Shown here piece after piece: positions 10,555 through 27,720 of a DNA stretch of 64,000 bases (position 1 is its first letter; each line of letters begins with the position of its first letter). Made by a program: the position numbers and the translations under genes. The stretch comes from Erodium maritimum. Taxonomy: Eukaryota > Streptophyta > Magnoliopsida > Geraniales > Geraniaceae. The stretch is taken from assembly GCA_963921825.1 (NCBI GenBank), contig OY997594.1, positions 28,378,956 to 28,442,955 of the forward strand, in the 5' to 3' direction. The notes beneath the pieces were generated by a model, which was not told where the DNA came from, made no database searches, and saw only the letters and a program-made list of their open reading frames with translations.

Positions 10555-13466
10555 TGTAAGAACCGCTCCCGGTTAACGCCGGTCAAATAGGCAGAAAAAC
10601 AGGAAAATTTAAAATTTTGGGACAAACATATAAATGAACCTAAAATTGACCCCGAGGGTCATATCGGACTTAAGTTGACCCCGATATCGACCAAAGTGAG
10701 TTCTTGGGGAATCAGGGCAACTTTTTGACCAATTTGGAAAGGTTGACTTTTTGCTGGAAAAGTCAACCAAGCGACGTTTTGGTCCGTTCGAGGCCCGTTT
10801 TGGATCCAAAAAGCTTAGCCGTCGGTACGAAGGTCTTAGTTGGGCCGTTTCCTTGTAGCCCGTGAAGTTTCGTAATTTCTTGGAAAATGGGCCCGTTCAG
10901 GGCCCGAGACGGTCGAATTTCGTGAATCTGACTGAAAAATATCTACAAAGATATTTTTCATAACGGTGGGACCCACAAGACACTTGTCACCCAAGTGGTG
11001 GTAGTTGGTTTTTAAAATAAAGAGAAAGAAAAGATGAGTGGTAGTTTTGTAAATAAGAAGTAGTTGGTATTTTTGAACAAAACAAAAGGAAAGCTAAGGG
11101 TGGTGTTCGGCCAAGACAAGAAAGGAGAGAAGGAGAGAGAAAAAGAAAAGAGAAAAGAAGAGAGAAGGAGGAAAGGAAAAAGGAAAGGGAAAAGTGAGGG
11201 TTTTTGTCGATTTCCCAACAATCCGACCGACGGATCGTCTCAACGGTTGTAGAATCGAGCTCTCGTCGTCATTCCCTACGGTGAGAACCTATTTGATTCT
11301 CGTTTTGGTTCGTTTGAAATTTAGGGTTCGAGTTTAAACGATTTAAATATGGTTGGATTTTGGTTAGAATTGGTTTAAAGATGAATGGTTGAGGTTTGGG
11401 GTTCGTTAGGAACGTTTTGGGGCGAAAAGGAAATTTTCCCATTGTGACCGTGGGGGGCCCACATGCCCGGGCCTCGGGTTTTTCGTGTTCGGGTGGTTTA
11501 GGACGATCCCCAAGTCGTTAATTCACACCCGGAACGAATTATGGAATTAAATTGCGAAAGTTGGAAATTTCGGGTTTAGAAACTTTAAACGCGAATTAAA
11601 TCGTTCGGAAGTCGGAAATTGATTCCGTCGATTGCATTGGAACCTTTGAATTATTCTAAGATCGTAGAAACGAAAACGGGAATTTTCGGAGCCCCGGAGG
11701 GGCGTTTTCCAATCCCGGACAGATTCGCCGAGCCGGGCGAATCGGGCCTTTCCAGGCCCATTATTGATAATGTCGAGTAATTGGGGAGTTTGGGAGTGAT
11801 CGGAATTACCGGGGTTGCGTTTGGGCGTCTAATTCTTTAAATTCAGTTTTTGCCTGCGAACTTAAAAAGTGTTTTAATTGTTATCTTGTTAGATCGTGCC
11901 GACGACCGCGGAAAGGGGAAGCTAGGCGAGTGATCGCGAGCACGCCGGAGCTTGGGCGTGGACTTTTGGGAAAACGTTACGAGGTAGGGAAAAGTAGCCG
12001 GATCTCGGCCTTGACTAGGGAAAGTTAACAGTAGAAATGCATGAGACACTTAGTGGTGTCGTAGGATAAGTAAATTCATCGAACAATAGAAATGCAGGCG
12101 ACACTTAGTGGTGTCGTGGGATACGTGAACGTATCGAACAATAGAAATGCAGGCGCCACTTAGTGGTGTCGTAGGATACGTGAACGTATCGAACAATAGA
12201 AATGCATGTGACACTTAGTAGTGTCGTAGGATAAGTGAACGTATTGAACATTAGAAATACTTGTGGCTTTGGGTTGTGCCCGTAGGTTGATTGAATTGTT
12301 TGTGTTTGTGGCTGGACATGAGTGCCGGTGGGGTGTTGAACCCGTATGTTATTGGTTGTGTTTGTGGGTGGCCATGAGTGCATGTGGGGAGTTGAACCCG
12401 TATTGGTTGACTGACTTGCCGAGTGGTACTTAGTCGTGTTGTCGTATTTTCTTTCTATTTGTGGGGTTTTGGTTGTTATTTGCTTGTGACTGTGATTGTT
12501 CTGGTGATGACTGTTGAGCTATGCCCGTGGGTGTGTCATACCCTCCGGTGCGCGGTCGGTAAAGAGCAGCGGGATGTGGTCCCCGTAGGTGAGTAGCACC
12601 TTACCGCGCGTGATCGGTAAAGTGTGAGGTTAGAGCTGTGCCCGTGGGTGTGTCGTACTCTCCAATGCGTGGTCGGTAAAGAGCAGAGGGTTGTGGTCCC
12701 CGTAGGTGAGTAGCACATTCCGGCGCGTGATTGGTAAAGTTCTGAGGTTGGATTTATGCTCGAGGGGTGTGTCGTACCCTCCGGTGCGCGGTCGGTAAAG
12801 AGCAGAGGGCTGTCTCCCCATCAGGTGAGTAGCACCTTCCGGCGCGTGATCGGTAATGTGTTGAGGCTTGTGGTTGTGGTTTGCGTGATTTTGATCACTT
12901 CTGTGTTGTGTTCCTTGAGGTCGTCATTACGGTGTCGGGTCTACATTACGTGTTCGGGTGTTTAGTTTGGTTGGAGAAAGTAACAGTTTTCGTGTGACAG
13001 TCGGGTTATTTGAATTTGGGGATGGTAGTCCCCGGTGTTTTATCTGTTGTTGGTGTTTCCGGCATTTTCTGCTAGTATGCCGTAGTCAGTCTGGTATCCG
13101 TGGTGGTGAGCGAACTGTTACGCTCCGGGAGGAGATGAGTTCTACCTTCGGAGTCGTACAATTCTCGGACCGTGACAGAACGCTCACCCCTAGCTGCTTT
13201 TCGTACAGGTACTGGTCGTGAGGCGGACTAGGGGAGCTCTCGAAGCTTGAAGAGCTGGGAGCGGGTGTCCGGGTTTCTTTTTGGGAGTCTAGCGACGTAC
13301 ATTTTGGTTTTTGTCCGCTTGTTTTGGACGTATTTTAAGTTGTAAAATATTATTTTGTTTAACTCACAGTGGTAATTTTAAGTGGTTTATTAAAATGTTT
13401 AAAAATTGTTTTACTATTTCACCGTTCGCGTTCCGGGCTCGGTTCTACCGAATTCGGGGCGTGACA
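10555..13466 (+). mobile_element. Solo LTR C, Tekay-like family
   Basis: A 2,912-bp LTR beginning TGTAAGAACCGCTCCCGGTT and ending TTCGGGGCGTGACA, with no interior. It has the common layout: leader-like 5' part, purine-rich tract (11120-11200), donor-like ACG|GTGAG at 11280/11281, 45-60-bp repeats around 12030-12250 and 12500-12860, and acceptor-like TTTTCGTACAG ending at 13208. Flanks are TTTCC on the left and TTTGT on the right, only 3 of 5 identical, so the target duplication is mutated or the LTR formed by recombination between two elements. The hairpin is split by a 62-bp insertion (13116-13177). Confidence 0.88.
13116..13177. mobile_element. 62-bp micro-insertion with inverted ends and GAAC duplication
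   Basis: Compared with the other LTRs, whose hairpin reads GGTGAGCGAACGCTCACC, this copy carries 62 extra bases that start TGTTACGCTCCG and end CGGACCGTGACA. These ends are imperfect inverted repeats. The four bases GAAC occur on both sides (13112-13115, 13178-13181) but only once in uninterrupted copies. This is the signature of a transposition event. The family is not recognised. Confidence 0.65.
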
Positions 13467-14503
13467 TTTGTGATTATTATTACCCTATAGGCATACCATA
13501 ACGTATTCTAACTTACTAGAGGAGTTTAGTACTTTCCCTACCTCGAAGTCTTCCACGAACAATACTAATAGCTGCTGACGTCCGGGCTAGCTTCCTCTCC
13601 GTCTTCTCACGGGTCCCAAGGTCTTCTCCTTTCCTCGAGCTCGGGTCCAAGGTCTTGGATCACAATTAAACTCTAATTAAAGACTAACCAAGACACAAAC
13701 ATCTAAGTTCAAAAGATCCCCAACCGTTTGTTTCAAAAAACAACATTCGAAGTAAACGAAAAACAACCAAAAAGGATTCAAAAGGACCTAAACTGGTCTG
13801 CCACGGATCGGGTCACGGAGTCGTGATGCCACCCATCACGGATGACGTCACGGACCCGTGACGAGTGCCGTCACGGTCTCCCTCACAGAGTCGTGACGTC
13901 TCCCATCACGGTTCCCGTCACGGATCCGTGACGGTCCAGACCAGATCCGTCCTTCTTCTTCCTCCAGCCTTTTTTCCACGAAAATCAACATCCAAACTCC
14001 TATTTTAGTCCTCCAAAACAGTCAAATAACTCCAAATCTCCTCTACCCATGGTAAGAATCATCAAACCAACAAGTACCCAAAGGATTTCCAAATCAAAAA
14101 CACAACAAACTCAAGGATTTCAACCCAAATAAAACAAATACTTCACCCAAGCATCATCTAACAATAAACCACCATAAGGAACAACAAACCTAGGTAGTTT
14201 TAGATAGAACCCAAGTAAACCCATGAACTAAAATTAAAGGAAAGGAGATTGTGATAGTGTACAAACCTTTAGATGGAGGAGATGATGAAGAAGAGGGGTT
14301 TTTGAAGAAGTTTTGGGTAGAGATTGGCACAGAGGGTTCTCTTTTTCTCTTGCTTTTTCTTCAAGACACCATGAAAGCTCCTAGCTCTCTTCTCTCTCTC
14401 AATTTTCGGCTACAACACAACAATGAGCTGAAATTTGGTCTTCATTTGCCTGAAAGTCAAACTTCGCCGGTTCGACCAGGATCGACCGGGGGCGGTTCTT
14501 ACA

Positions 14504-15239
14504 AGGGAAGTTGTCTTGGGACATGACCAAAATAAGGTTTTGGGTCATGTGCCTGTAAGTATTTAGGAAATTACGGATCGAGAAAATATTTGGAGTCTTG
14601 GGAATGATCCCATCTGATAATGTTGGACATATCTAGGATGAGAGGCGTGGAAGCGATAAGCGTGTTATGGGACCTCGTTGGGAATGGCCACATGCCATTA
14701 ACTCGCGAGGCCCATGAGCTGCCCATGCTACCAAGGGCTCATGGAACTAATTAGTTAAGTCCATATTAATTATTACTAAGTAAGCAAGACTAGATTAAGG
14801 TGTTGGTGATTCACCACCAACTCCCGTCCAATCTGCACCATACTTACCACCATGCTTGTCCTCTTTGCACCATGCTTGTCCTATTTACTATTATTATATT
14901 ATGATTATGGGAGAAGATGACTTAAGAGTCATCCTTTCAACAAAATAGAAATAAGAAACAAAGAGAAAAACACCAACACTCTCTTCCTCCATACAATTTC
15001 GGCCAAGGCTTCTCCTAACCTCCATTTTTTGTGTTCTTGAGTCCTCTAAGCATAGAACTACGTGGCTTTGATTCCTTGGAGGATACATAGGCGTCTTGGA
15101 GACTCAAGCCAAATCATTTTTTCCCCGTGTTCTTGTTTTGGTAAGAAATTGTGCTATGAATTTTTGTCTTGTGATTCTAATCTTTGGTAGTTGTTTCATG
15201 GCTTACATGGTCTATTGGTTTTAATTTTTATTCCGCTGC
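14504..15239. other. Non-coding stretch, possible LTR fragment
   Basis: No gene is supported. From TGTAAGTATTTAGG (14552) the sequence has the look of an LTR 5' half: a GCCCATG-rich part, AT-rich DNA, and a leader-like segment with AACACCAACACTCTCTTCCTCC (about 14970). No matching 3' end, primer site or second copy is found in the window, so this is only a suggestion. Confidence 0.25.
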
Positions 15240-15455
15240 GATGTCACTAATGAGGTTTGGTGTTGACCGTTTTTTTCGTTTTTGGATTTGTAATCCTTCT
15301 AATATTTATGCTTTGGCCCTCTAGCTCTTTTTGAGAGTTCTTATGTAATCGTTGGTGTTTCTTTAGCCCTAGTCCTTCTTGGACTTATGTTTCGTACATT
15401 CTTTTCTTTGGAAAGAACGTCTTTTTAATAAAGAACCGACCTGATAAAAAAAATT
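15240..15455 (+). mobile_element. Probable LINE 3' end
   Basis: A T-rich stretch typical of plant LINE 3' untranslated regions, with repeated short TTGG/CTTT segments, ending TTTTTAATAAAGAACC..GATAAAAAAA at about 15452. The layout (AATAAA-like signal followed by a short A tail) resembles the LINE tails at 45054-45090 (minus) and 18600-18680. No reverse transcriptase is readable upstream, so it is a heavily 5'-truncated copy. Confidence 0.45.
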
Positions 15456-16070
15456 ATATGCTTAGTAACATGTTTAGGCTTGAACTTTAAAAACATGATT
15501 AGGCCCTTGCTAATAAGCTTGTGCATAGTAACTTGAGTAGGTAGAAACCACACTTAGCATTATAATTATATTTTATGAGATAAGAATCCTCAACTTAATA
15601 TTAGGTCTTAGCGATACTTTTCCACTATCACGAGCGCCTACCTAAACAAGGAGACTATGCATTGGTGCGCCAAAGCGTGGGGTATATACAGTTCCGAGTT
15701 TTGGGAAAGTAACAAACCAAAGGGCTATATGTTGGTGCACCAAAGAGTGGGTTATACAGTCGTCGAGGTAAGGGAAGATGGGCAATATCCTTTAACTCGA
15801 TGTGGTTGAACCTAACCGGAGTGGGAAATGCGATTTCACTTTAGGGAATCAATATAGACTATTTTCAGATGTGTGTATTCTATCCAAGACTTGCACATAA
15901 TGCAATTGGGAAACCTACCTAAAACCATAGTGGACATCACCACGACTTTATCACCATGACCAAGCCACATGAAAATCGATGCAAGAAACTTATGGAGGTT
16001 TTTGCCAGAGTTCTTTGGGGATGAACAAACTCCTACTTCTTCAAATATATATATTTGGACTCATAACCAA
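15456..16070. other. Intergenic, nothing recognised
   Basis: No open frame of note. One short imperfect direct repeat is visible (GCATTGGTGCGCCAAAGCGTGG near 15660, shared with TGTTGGTGCACCAAAGAGTG near 15730), of unknown meaning. Confidence 0.4.
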
Positions 16071-16446
16071 GGTTCTAAAAATCATTAGGCGCTAGTCGGG
16101 CGGTTAAGGCCTTCGGAAATTAATCGGGAACAAGACGGTATTAATCGGATTTTATTTTAATTTTAATTTTTTTAATTTTAATAGATATATTACTATATAT
16201 AGAAACAAAATATGAATTTCATTATATTAAAAATAGTAAAGATATATATTTAAAATACCTAAAAATAACATCAAACAACTCAGAAGCACAACTTCTAATA
16301 TCACCAACACCAATCAACTCTGCACAACCATCTAATTAGTTTAATTTAGTCACTATACTATGCAAAATTGTTTTAGGCGTCTAGGTGGGCCGGCTAGGCA
16401 TAAAGTGGCGCCTAGGAGACACCCATTCGGGATATTTAGAACACTG
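16071..16446. mobile_element. Non-autonomous TIR element (GGTTCTAAAAAT type)
   Basis: The left end GGTTCTAAAAATC and the right end GGATATTTAGAACAC are imperfect inverted repeats. The inner borders carry the inverted pair TAGGCGCTAGTCGG / GGCGCCTAG. The middle is AT-rich, with no open frame. Sequences of this type (AGGCGCTAGTCGGGCG near one end) are very common dispersed repeats in plant genomes. The superfamily was not determined and no clear target duplication was found. Confidence 0.55.
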
Positions 16447-17880
16447 CTCACGGCTACTTGGGCATCGCCATCATGGCTTCTCATTTCCTTATCTTGAACC
16501 AAAACCTAGTTTTTTCGATTAAAATCGAAAATCCACCGACAAGCAAGGTGCGAGAAACCAAGATTTTCATCGGCGCTCATTTTTTTATATCAGAAAATAA
16601 ATAATGCATTAACAAGTGATGTGGGTTCCGGGAAGGAAACCACAAACCACCAAACCAACAAAAAGGTCCGAACAAGGTCTATAAGACCGAAAGAAACCGA
16701 AAGAGAAGAAAGAGAAAGGAGGAGCTCAAGCAGGTTGAGAAAGAGCAAGAGTCGGCGACACCATCCAGGAACTAGGAGACGGGGCTTGACGATCCGCTTG
16801 AAGCAACGTAAGTGCCCCAAACTGAAAAATCACCGACACTCATTGTCGGGGTCATTTTTTATAATCGATTAACCGAGGGTCTTGGTCCGGTTTCTAAAAA
16901 TCCCTCATGTTCGATTGATCGGACCGTACTATTCATACCAAGGACTACATCAGACCCCCTTCATAGTTTGGAAAGAACACAAATTCAAGATTGAAACGTT
17001 AAATATGAGAGCTGAAAAATAATTGTGATCATTAGATTATAATTTTAAATGTTTTAAATTGAAAATTTAAGTAACATTTTGGATGTGAGAAATATTGTAG
17101 TTGGGTAAATGTTTGCGGTGAGCCCTTTGTAGTATATGTAAAAGATCCAAAATGTAGTGTGAAATGCACTGGAATCGGGACAGTCAAATGGCATTGTGTT
17201 ATGGATAGTGTAGTGTGGGATTAAGACCACCTTGGAGTAAGTGAGATTTTGAGACCCACACTTGAAATGTGGAGAGTGATTAGTTAGGGACACATCCCTT
17301 GATCCAAGCTAAGGTTGTGGTGGACTTGTAGGGTTGGTTCTATGTTCGGAGAGACCCACCCACCTATTTGCCTTATTTACGACAATAGTATCTTTATTGC
17401 TCATATATTTGTTTGTGCTTGTGGGGACTTCTAGGCTTAATCAACAATCCCATTCTTGTTTTTGCTTATTGGAGAGTCCAATGTCTTTCAAGGATCCAAC
17501 GTGTTACCAATTATTGACCCTCAATACTGTCCTTCAAACAATAGACGACACCTATATGCACCTATTGTTTATAAAATAAATTGACCATGGTGAAAAAAAT
17601 CACGCTAAACCAGTATTTTTTTCGGTTGATGCATTATCTCCAAACCGTTGTAGGCTATAATCAATAAATTTGATTTCCTTTTGAACATAAACGTGGACGT
17701 CTGGAGTCTTAGAAGTGAACACTAAATGAGTTTAAAATTACTAAATACTAACTCTATTGGAGTTATGTCTCTCTCTATGAACCTCGTCGGTGTAAGTTTT
17801 TACAGTGATATCGTCGTTCTTCTTTACGTGCATCGTCCCAATCATCTACCACTAATATGACCACCATCACCAGAGCTTCA
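16447..17880. other. Intergenic, nothing recognised
   Basis: Short open frames occur on both strands, but none has a recognisable domain, good length or partner exons. The segment 16640-16720 is rich in AAAGAAACC/GAAAGAGAAG purine repeats and gives Arg/Lys-rich translations, which is compositional. Both edges grade into AT-rich DNA. Confidence 0.4.
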
Positions 17881-18690
17881 GCCTCTTTCGATGCCTCCGT
17901 TTTCGCTGTTGCCTACATCGCCTCTACGGCCGCTCCCTCGCATCATTTCTCGCCTCTTCCCTCCGTTTCCTTCTTCACCTCCCCTACCGTCCTCGTCGCC
18001 TTCGTCGCCTCTGATCCAAACACATCCCAGACATAACCAAAGGTCCGACGATCAGTTCGGTATGCACCCGGTCTTTCGAGACCTTCGTGCGGGGATGCTC
18101 CGGCCCCTTCTACTGGATCGGAATCTTGAAACCCCTGATGGGGCTTCTAGAGAGTAGTTACAACGGTTGACAATGTCGGTAGCAGCCGAAGAGAACACGA
18201 CGGCGCAGTGCCTTCATGGAACAATACTAACAACACCTATTGGTCCAAACAATCTAGAGAGGTTTGTTAGGCAGCCTTGCCGAGTCCAATGAGTCAAAAG
18301 ATGAGCAACGGAATGTGTCTAGAGAAGCACACCCAGCCGTACTGGGATCAAAGTCATCTCGACCTAAAGCCTCTCCCTTTCACTAGTGTTCTCCCTAGAT
18401 GCTAGTTACCCACTCAAAAGCCCCCTATCTGTTACCGCGGGCATTTCCAAGTCGAGTTAGAAAATGACCATTGTGACCACTATGATCTGCAATCAAGCAA
18501 CCATCATAATGTGGGTCTCCTCGTACTCTCCTATCCTGCATTAGCCAGGTACTTTAGTTATAGGGTTAGCGTCCAGAAAATAAGGTTTAGAACTTTGTCT
18601 CGCGCTTTTATTTTTTCTCATATTTGTACTCCTTTTTTCAGTTTTGATTATTAATAAAATTCTCATTTATATGCTAAAAAATAAGTGAAC
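17881..18690 (+). other. Unrecognised GC-rich fragment ending in a LINE-like tail
   Basis: From 17881 an open frame of 88 codons begins (Ser/Pro-rich), then frames break. The segment ends at 18640-18690 with TTATTAATAAAATTCTCATT and ATGCTAAAAAA, a LINE-like 3' end. The simplest reading is a decayed retroelement copy. No RT motif (YxDD) could be found in any frame, so the assignment is weak. Confidence 0.3.
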
Positions 18691-20130
18691 ATTACAAAAG
18701 TGGAAAGACTGAAAAGGGTAAACATAGTTCCGGTGACATTCGAAATGCTGACCCTATACTAAAATACCCGGCTATTCCAGTTGACCTTCTAGGAGGTGGT
18801 TCCTTATTTTGACGGTGATCGACACGTTAGATCCAATTATATTTCCATGTCTTGACTCGATCGGACTTATGGTGTCTCGATAAGCCACCAAGTATTTTCC
18901 AATGGAAAGGAGGATGTTGGGGTTGGATAGAGTTTGATCCCTATAGGGCGGGGTGTGGCTCTTTTATTATACCTCGTGGTGCCCTAGGTGTCTCATATAG
19001 ACCAGCAATCTTCTTGACATGCCTCGTTTCTACACCATCGGGGTCATCGCCCCTACGGGGCGAGCATTCCAATATTCGCCGTGACGAATTAGATTGTAGC
19101 AACCAATCCTACCCTATAGAGTAAATAACCGGTACACAACTCGGTATGTCGTCCCGGGAATTGGTCCTTGTCCTTCCTCTCCGCCTAGCTGCACTTCTCT
19201 TGCCAATTATCTTTGCGTGACCAGGATACGGATCATGAACAAGACCATCCTAGGATAGGAGCCCCGGGACGTCCTCTCCCATATTTCCTGGCACCAACGG
19301 TTTCTTCCACCACGAGCTCCTAGTTGTGGATCGTCCGCCACAAGGTACCACTTAGGAGGTCGCTTCGTGTCTGACGAGGGTCCACAAGCGGTATGGTCTC
19401 CCTGGATCGTGGCATGGTCCCATACTCGGACCTTGGAGATTTCCATGCATGATGGATTTAAGGAGGCCCAAATAGACGTGTCGTCGGATCAGCCGACCAA
19501 GGGTGAGGGGACGGGAGACCATAGTCACCTAGGACCATGAGGGAGGACCATCATCCGATCGGCTTCGTAGGGGGTGGATGATTGCGGCCACATGCGGATC
19601 CATCCGAGAACATCTAATAGGGGCCAACAATTCGTCCTCCGGGCGACGGCGGTGGCTTGGATAACCTGGTACATATGAGTTGATCACCGAAATCCGAGGC
19701 AGGAGGTCCTATGTATTCATCCGTGGCTCGCAAGTTGAAGGACAGTGGTGGATCAACTTTGGGGAGAGGTCATTGCCCGGTGGCGACTCCACGACCCCAT
19801 TGCATCGAGCGGATCATTGTGGGGTGGCCTACGGTGTGATAGGGAGGGACGAGAGTCGATGGCGAGGTGGGTGGTGATGCCATGAGGGCGGAGGGGTGCG
19901 ACTACGATTTTGGAAATGAAGAGGAAATGATAAAACTCGAAAAGGCTCGAAAAAATAATAATTATCTAACTAAATAATGCTTTGTTTATATTCAAAAAAT
20001 TCAATTTTAGTATAATTTTTTTGTCATTTTATCCTAAAACAACCAATTTACCTTTATAATTTTAGATTTGCAAAACAAATTTTATTTAAAAAAATCAATT
20101 TTCATATTTTTCTATCATAATTAAAAAATG
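18691..20130. other. Intergenic, short ORFs without recognised function
   Basis: The base composition is higher in GC than the AT-rich DNA to the right. Open frames at 18852-19124 (plus) and 19207-19446 (minus) give Gly/Ser/Arg-rich peptides that I do not recognise. There are no splice-joined homologous exons. From 19910 on the DNA is AT-rich. Confidence 0.35.
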
Positions 20131-20493
20131 ATTAATTGCTAATAACTACCTTATGCATTGTCCATATACGGAAAACGAACTTATGTATTATCCATGTTTT
20201 TAAACTACCTTGTCTTTTGACCACGATCGTTTACAAACAAATTTTTGAATATTTGATCAAAATTTAGAATATTCCATTAAAATTATGGACGTCGACAATA
20301 CATAAGAGTTGTTTTCACACATGGAAATATATAAGGGTAGTAATTTCGTTGAATAAACTGACGGGCGGTCTTGGTGATAAGATAGGGTAGTTCAAAATTA
20401 TGGATAATATATAAGGTAGTTTTCCTTACGTGAAAATGCATAATGTAGTTTTCCTTACCTGAAAATCATAATGTAGTTTTTAACGATTAGCCC
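20131..20493. mobile_element. Candidate Mutator-like MITE with long imperfect inverted ends
   Basis: The left arm (TGCTAATAACTACCTTATGC and onward) pairs with the reverse complement of the right arm (GGGCTAATCGTTAAAAACTA and onward). Both contain repeated ACTACxTTATG and TATTATCCAT words. The flanks AAAAAATGA and AAAAAATCA agree at 8 of 9 bases, as expected for a 9-bp duplication with one mutation. The middle is AT-rich and non-coding. The exact left edge is uncertain by a few bases. Confidence 0.5.
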
Positions 20494-22417
20494 AAAAAAA
20501 TCATAATATAAGAATAAATAATGCAGAAAATATTATACTAAGTTCACCACTCAATCAAAATTAGTTAGTATAAAGAAAAAAGAATGAACTATAATATTAA
20601 TATTTCATTGTGTTACACAAAATTATAAATAATCCAATGCATGTCCTCAGATACATGGAAAAGGAAATTAAGCTAACAAAATCTGAAATATTAACAATTA
20701 CTCAATATTTTATATTTCGTCTTAAGTCTCTTGTCGTGTGCTCTGCGTATGCTCCTCTCACATGTACCTTTCTCTTTGTCTGAGCCAAGTAACGATGGAG
20801 CTTGCTTTTTTCTCTTGCTCCTCGTCTCTTCGTCGGAACATGGCCGAGCTCCCCCCACTACCGTCTTCACTCAACTCCCCATCATCCTCTACATCCCCTA
20901 CCTTTGTTCATCCCCACAATCCTTCTTCCTTACCAGCAACTGACCAACTGTGTCTCCCCTCCCTAACAACTTCCACCTCCCCCGTGCCTAACCTATACCC
21001 TCTTCAACCAAAACTTGCACCGGCTTTGATTTTGGGAGCACTTTGGCCTAAGATCCACCACAGAGTCCCTCGAGGACATTCAAACCAAGATCTAAGTCGA
21101 CCAAAGGATGAGACCGATAACCCTTTTTAACTTGGTTGAATCTACTAGGCATGTCTGGGTCCTTGTTTTTCAACCACTCATGAACCATATTATATCCTCC
21201 TTCTTCCCGTCCCAATCCTCTTTGGATGCTATTCGGCTCAGTTGGAAACCTTGGTCTTCTAGCATTTCTTAAATGTTCGTTAGAGATTTTGACATCCCGG
21301 TGGAGGCTAGGACTACCCTGATGAGGGATCTCGTTGTCCCCAAGTTTGGAAATGAAGTAGATGTCGGGAGCCCTTTTAGGACCAAGGATGGGACACATTC
21401 TTATGGCTATGAGCGGAGATAGATGCCACCATACCGACTTCAGTTTATGGATTCACGGATCCCGTTACCGTTTGACTCCAGTACGAGAAGTTGCTAGATT
21501 TTTTCTTTTGATATGGTCGTCTAGGTCACCTTAACATGGACTACATGGCTATTCTGCCGGGGATAGAGTGGCATGCGATAAGGTACTCCAACGACCTTCG
21601 GGCTCTTACGGGTATCTGGATCGGCGGGTACTTCCAGTCAGATTGGGAAGTACCGCCACCCTCAGCTCTATGTCGAACCACTTCTAAAATGGCTTGTTTT
21701 TTTACATGGTGCTAGTTGTTCTATTTATAGAGGAAAATGGGAACAATTTGCGTGAAACATACCGTATCATTTTCTCTTGAAACGACCAAGGGACATCACC
21801 CTTTCTGATGGTGGGTGGCCACAACATTTATAACAGGTCTTCTATTTTTAAAATAGAACTTTCATTTGCTTATAAACAAACGACTAAAAGGTTGAAATGC
21901 TAGTTTGCGAGTACAAAATCAAACATGAGAGCATTTGAACCATTTTATCATCAACTGACGGTCTGGCATTTGGTATCAAGACCAAAACCAACCAGTTGCC
22001 TTGCCACTCTTATCATATAACCCCTGAGCCCACGGTATCTACGTCATCTGAAAAAACAAGCACTTGTACACATGAACACTAAACACCATTTTATATACCA
22101 AGACCCGCCTAAAATGCTCTTGGTTGACGTGTCAAATAGCAATCATATTACAACCGAACAAAACCATGCGAGGATTTACCATAAAGAAATTAAAATACAA
22201 CACAAACCATAGTCAACGTGACATCTTCATTCACAAGTTTGAACCACACAACAAATATGGGTTCTAAATTTTATAGAACAAAAATCCCAACCAACTATTG
22301 AAAAGAACAAAATAAAAAGATAAAAATCAGAGACATGGTCGGCTTCCATATTTGGAATCTAAACCACCCTCAATAAATCAGGTTTTACAGCAGCGAGCAT
22401 TAGAAAGATGACATATG
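20494..22417. other. Intergenic with a decayed coding-like fragment (20730-21720)
   Basis: Between 20730 and 21720 the plus strand gives protein-like pieces in more than one frame, broken by stops and frameshifts. They start with a Ser/Pro/Leu-rich part and continue to peptides such as DIPVEARTTLMRDLVVPKFG and HLNMDYMAILPGIEWHAIRY. This looks like a dead coding sequence, perhaps of a retroelement or a plant transposon-associated protein, but I do not recognise the family. 21720-22417 is AT-rich with nothing recognised except the 3' untranslated region of the kinase gene at its right end. Confidence 0.3.
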
Positions 22418-27277
<4,860 letters not shown>

Positions 27278-27611
27278 CAAATCGAGGATTCCAAAAGTCG
27301 ATGATGATCCACCCTTCCTTCTTTCTCTTTTCCTTTTCCTTTTCCCTTTTTTTTCCTTATCTTCTTCCACATTTTCATCGTATCGATGCACACGAAACGA
27401 CGACGTGCTTCAGAAATCCACCGCTCAAGTCGCTCGTAGCAATTCTATTTTTCATCACCTCTAATTTTTATCACAGGGTAAGAAAATCAAAATATCAAAA
27501 TTTGATTTTTTTGTTTTATATTTTTAATTAAAAGTTGCGATACTTCATTAAGCTTCAACAAAAATAATACATTTTAGTAGATCAGAAAAATATCCTGACC
27601 ACTAAAGGTCT
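27278..27611. promoter_or_regulatory. Presumed promoter / 5' UTR region of the CK2 alpha gene
   Basis: This is the stretch directly upstream of the kinase start codon on the minus strand. It contains a long pyrimidine/purine-biased tract (27310-27360, CTTTTCC repeats on the plus strand) like many plant 5' untranslated regions. No TATA box could be placed with confidence. The region ends at the CACTA-like terminus at 27612, so the gene's proximal upstream DNA is only about 330 bp before repeats begin. Confidence 0.4.
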
Positions 27612-27720
27612 CACTACAAAAAAAACTCTAGGATAATTGAACCGTTACAAACGGTATTGGAAAAGTTATACAGACAAACAGAAAATAAACTAAGACGAAA
27701 CCGAGAAATACTGCTCAAAG
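27612..27720 (+). mobile_element. CACTA-like (EnSpm) transposon terminus, fragment
   Basis: It starts CACTACAAAAAAAACTC, the typical CACTA terminal sequence, followed by a subterminal inverted motif ACCGTT-ACA-AACGGT (about 27641-27656). The TRIM complex at 27721-28544 interrupts it. To the right, GCGTTTCCTAAACGTTAC (28550-28567) looks like a continuing subterminal repeat. The opposite CACTA end was not found, so this is a fragment. Confidence 0.45.

Larger units (their letters stand above)
9085..14503 (-). mobile_element. Second LTR-type sequence (minus), split by solo LTR C
   Basis: On the minus strand this begins at 14503 with TGTAAGAACCGCCCCCGGTC, closely resembling the start of the Tekay-like LTR, but the body is different. 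It contains a purine-rich tract, a cluster of TCACGG/CCGTGA palindromes (13800-13945), then after the interruption by LTR C (10555-13466) an ATTCATTCA-rich stretch (10210-10285), four 92-bp tandem units (9664-10015) and a block with CTGAGCGTAAGCTCACCCCTG (9130-9150) equivalent to the hairpin block of the other LTRs. The part that should follow is missing at the junction near 9084. It is read as a related LTR family or a divergent subfamily. The ends are uncertain on the 9084 side. Confidence 0.6.

Noticed and set aside
11064-11252. Lys/Arg-rich ORF in LTR C
   Set aside because: Produced by the purine-rich tract shared by all LTRs; no homology, not conserved as a frame.
17900-19900. Possible organelle DNA insertion
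   Set aside because: Composition and some peptides looked organelle-like, but no mitochondrial or plastid gene could be recognised.
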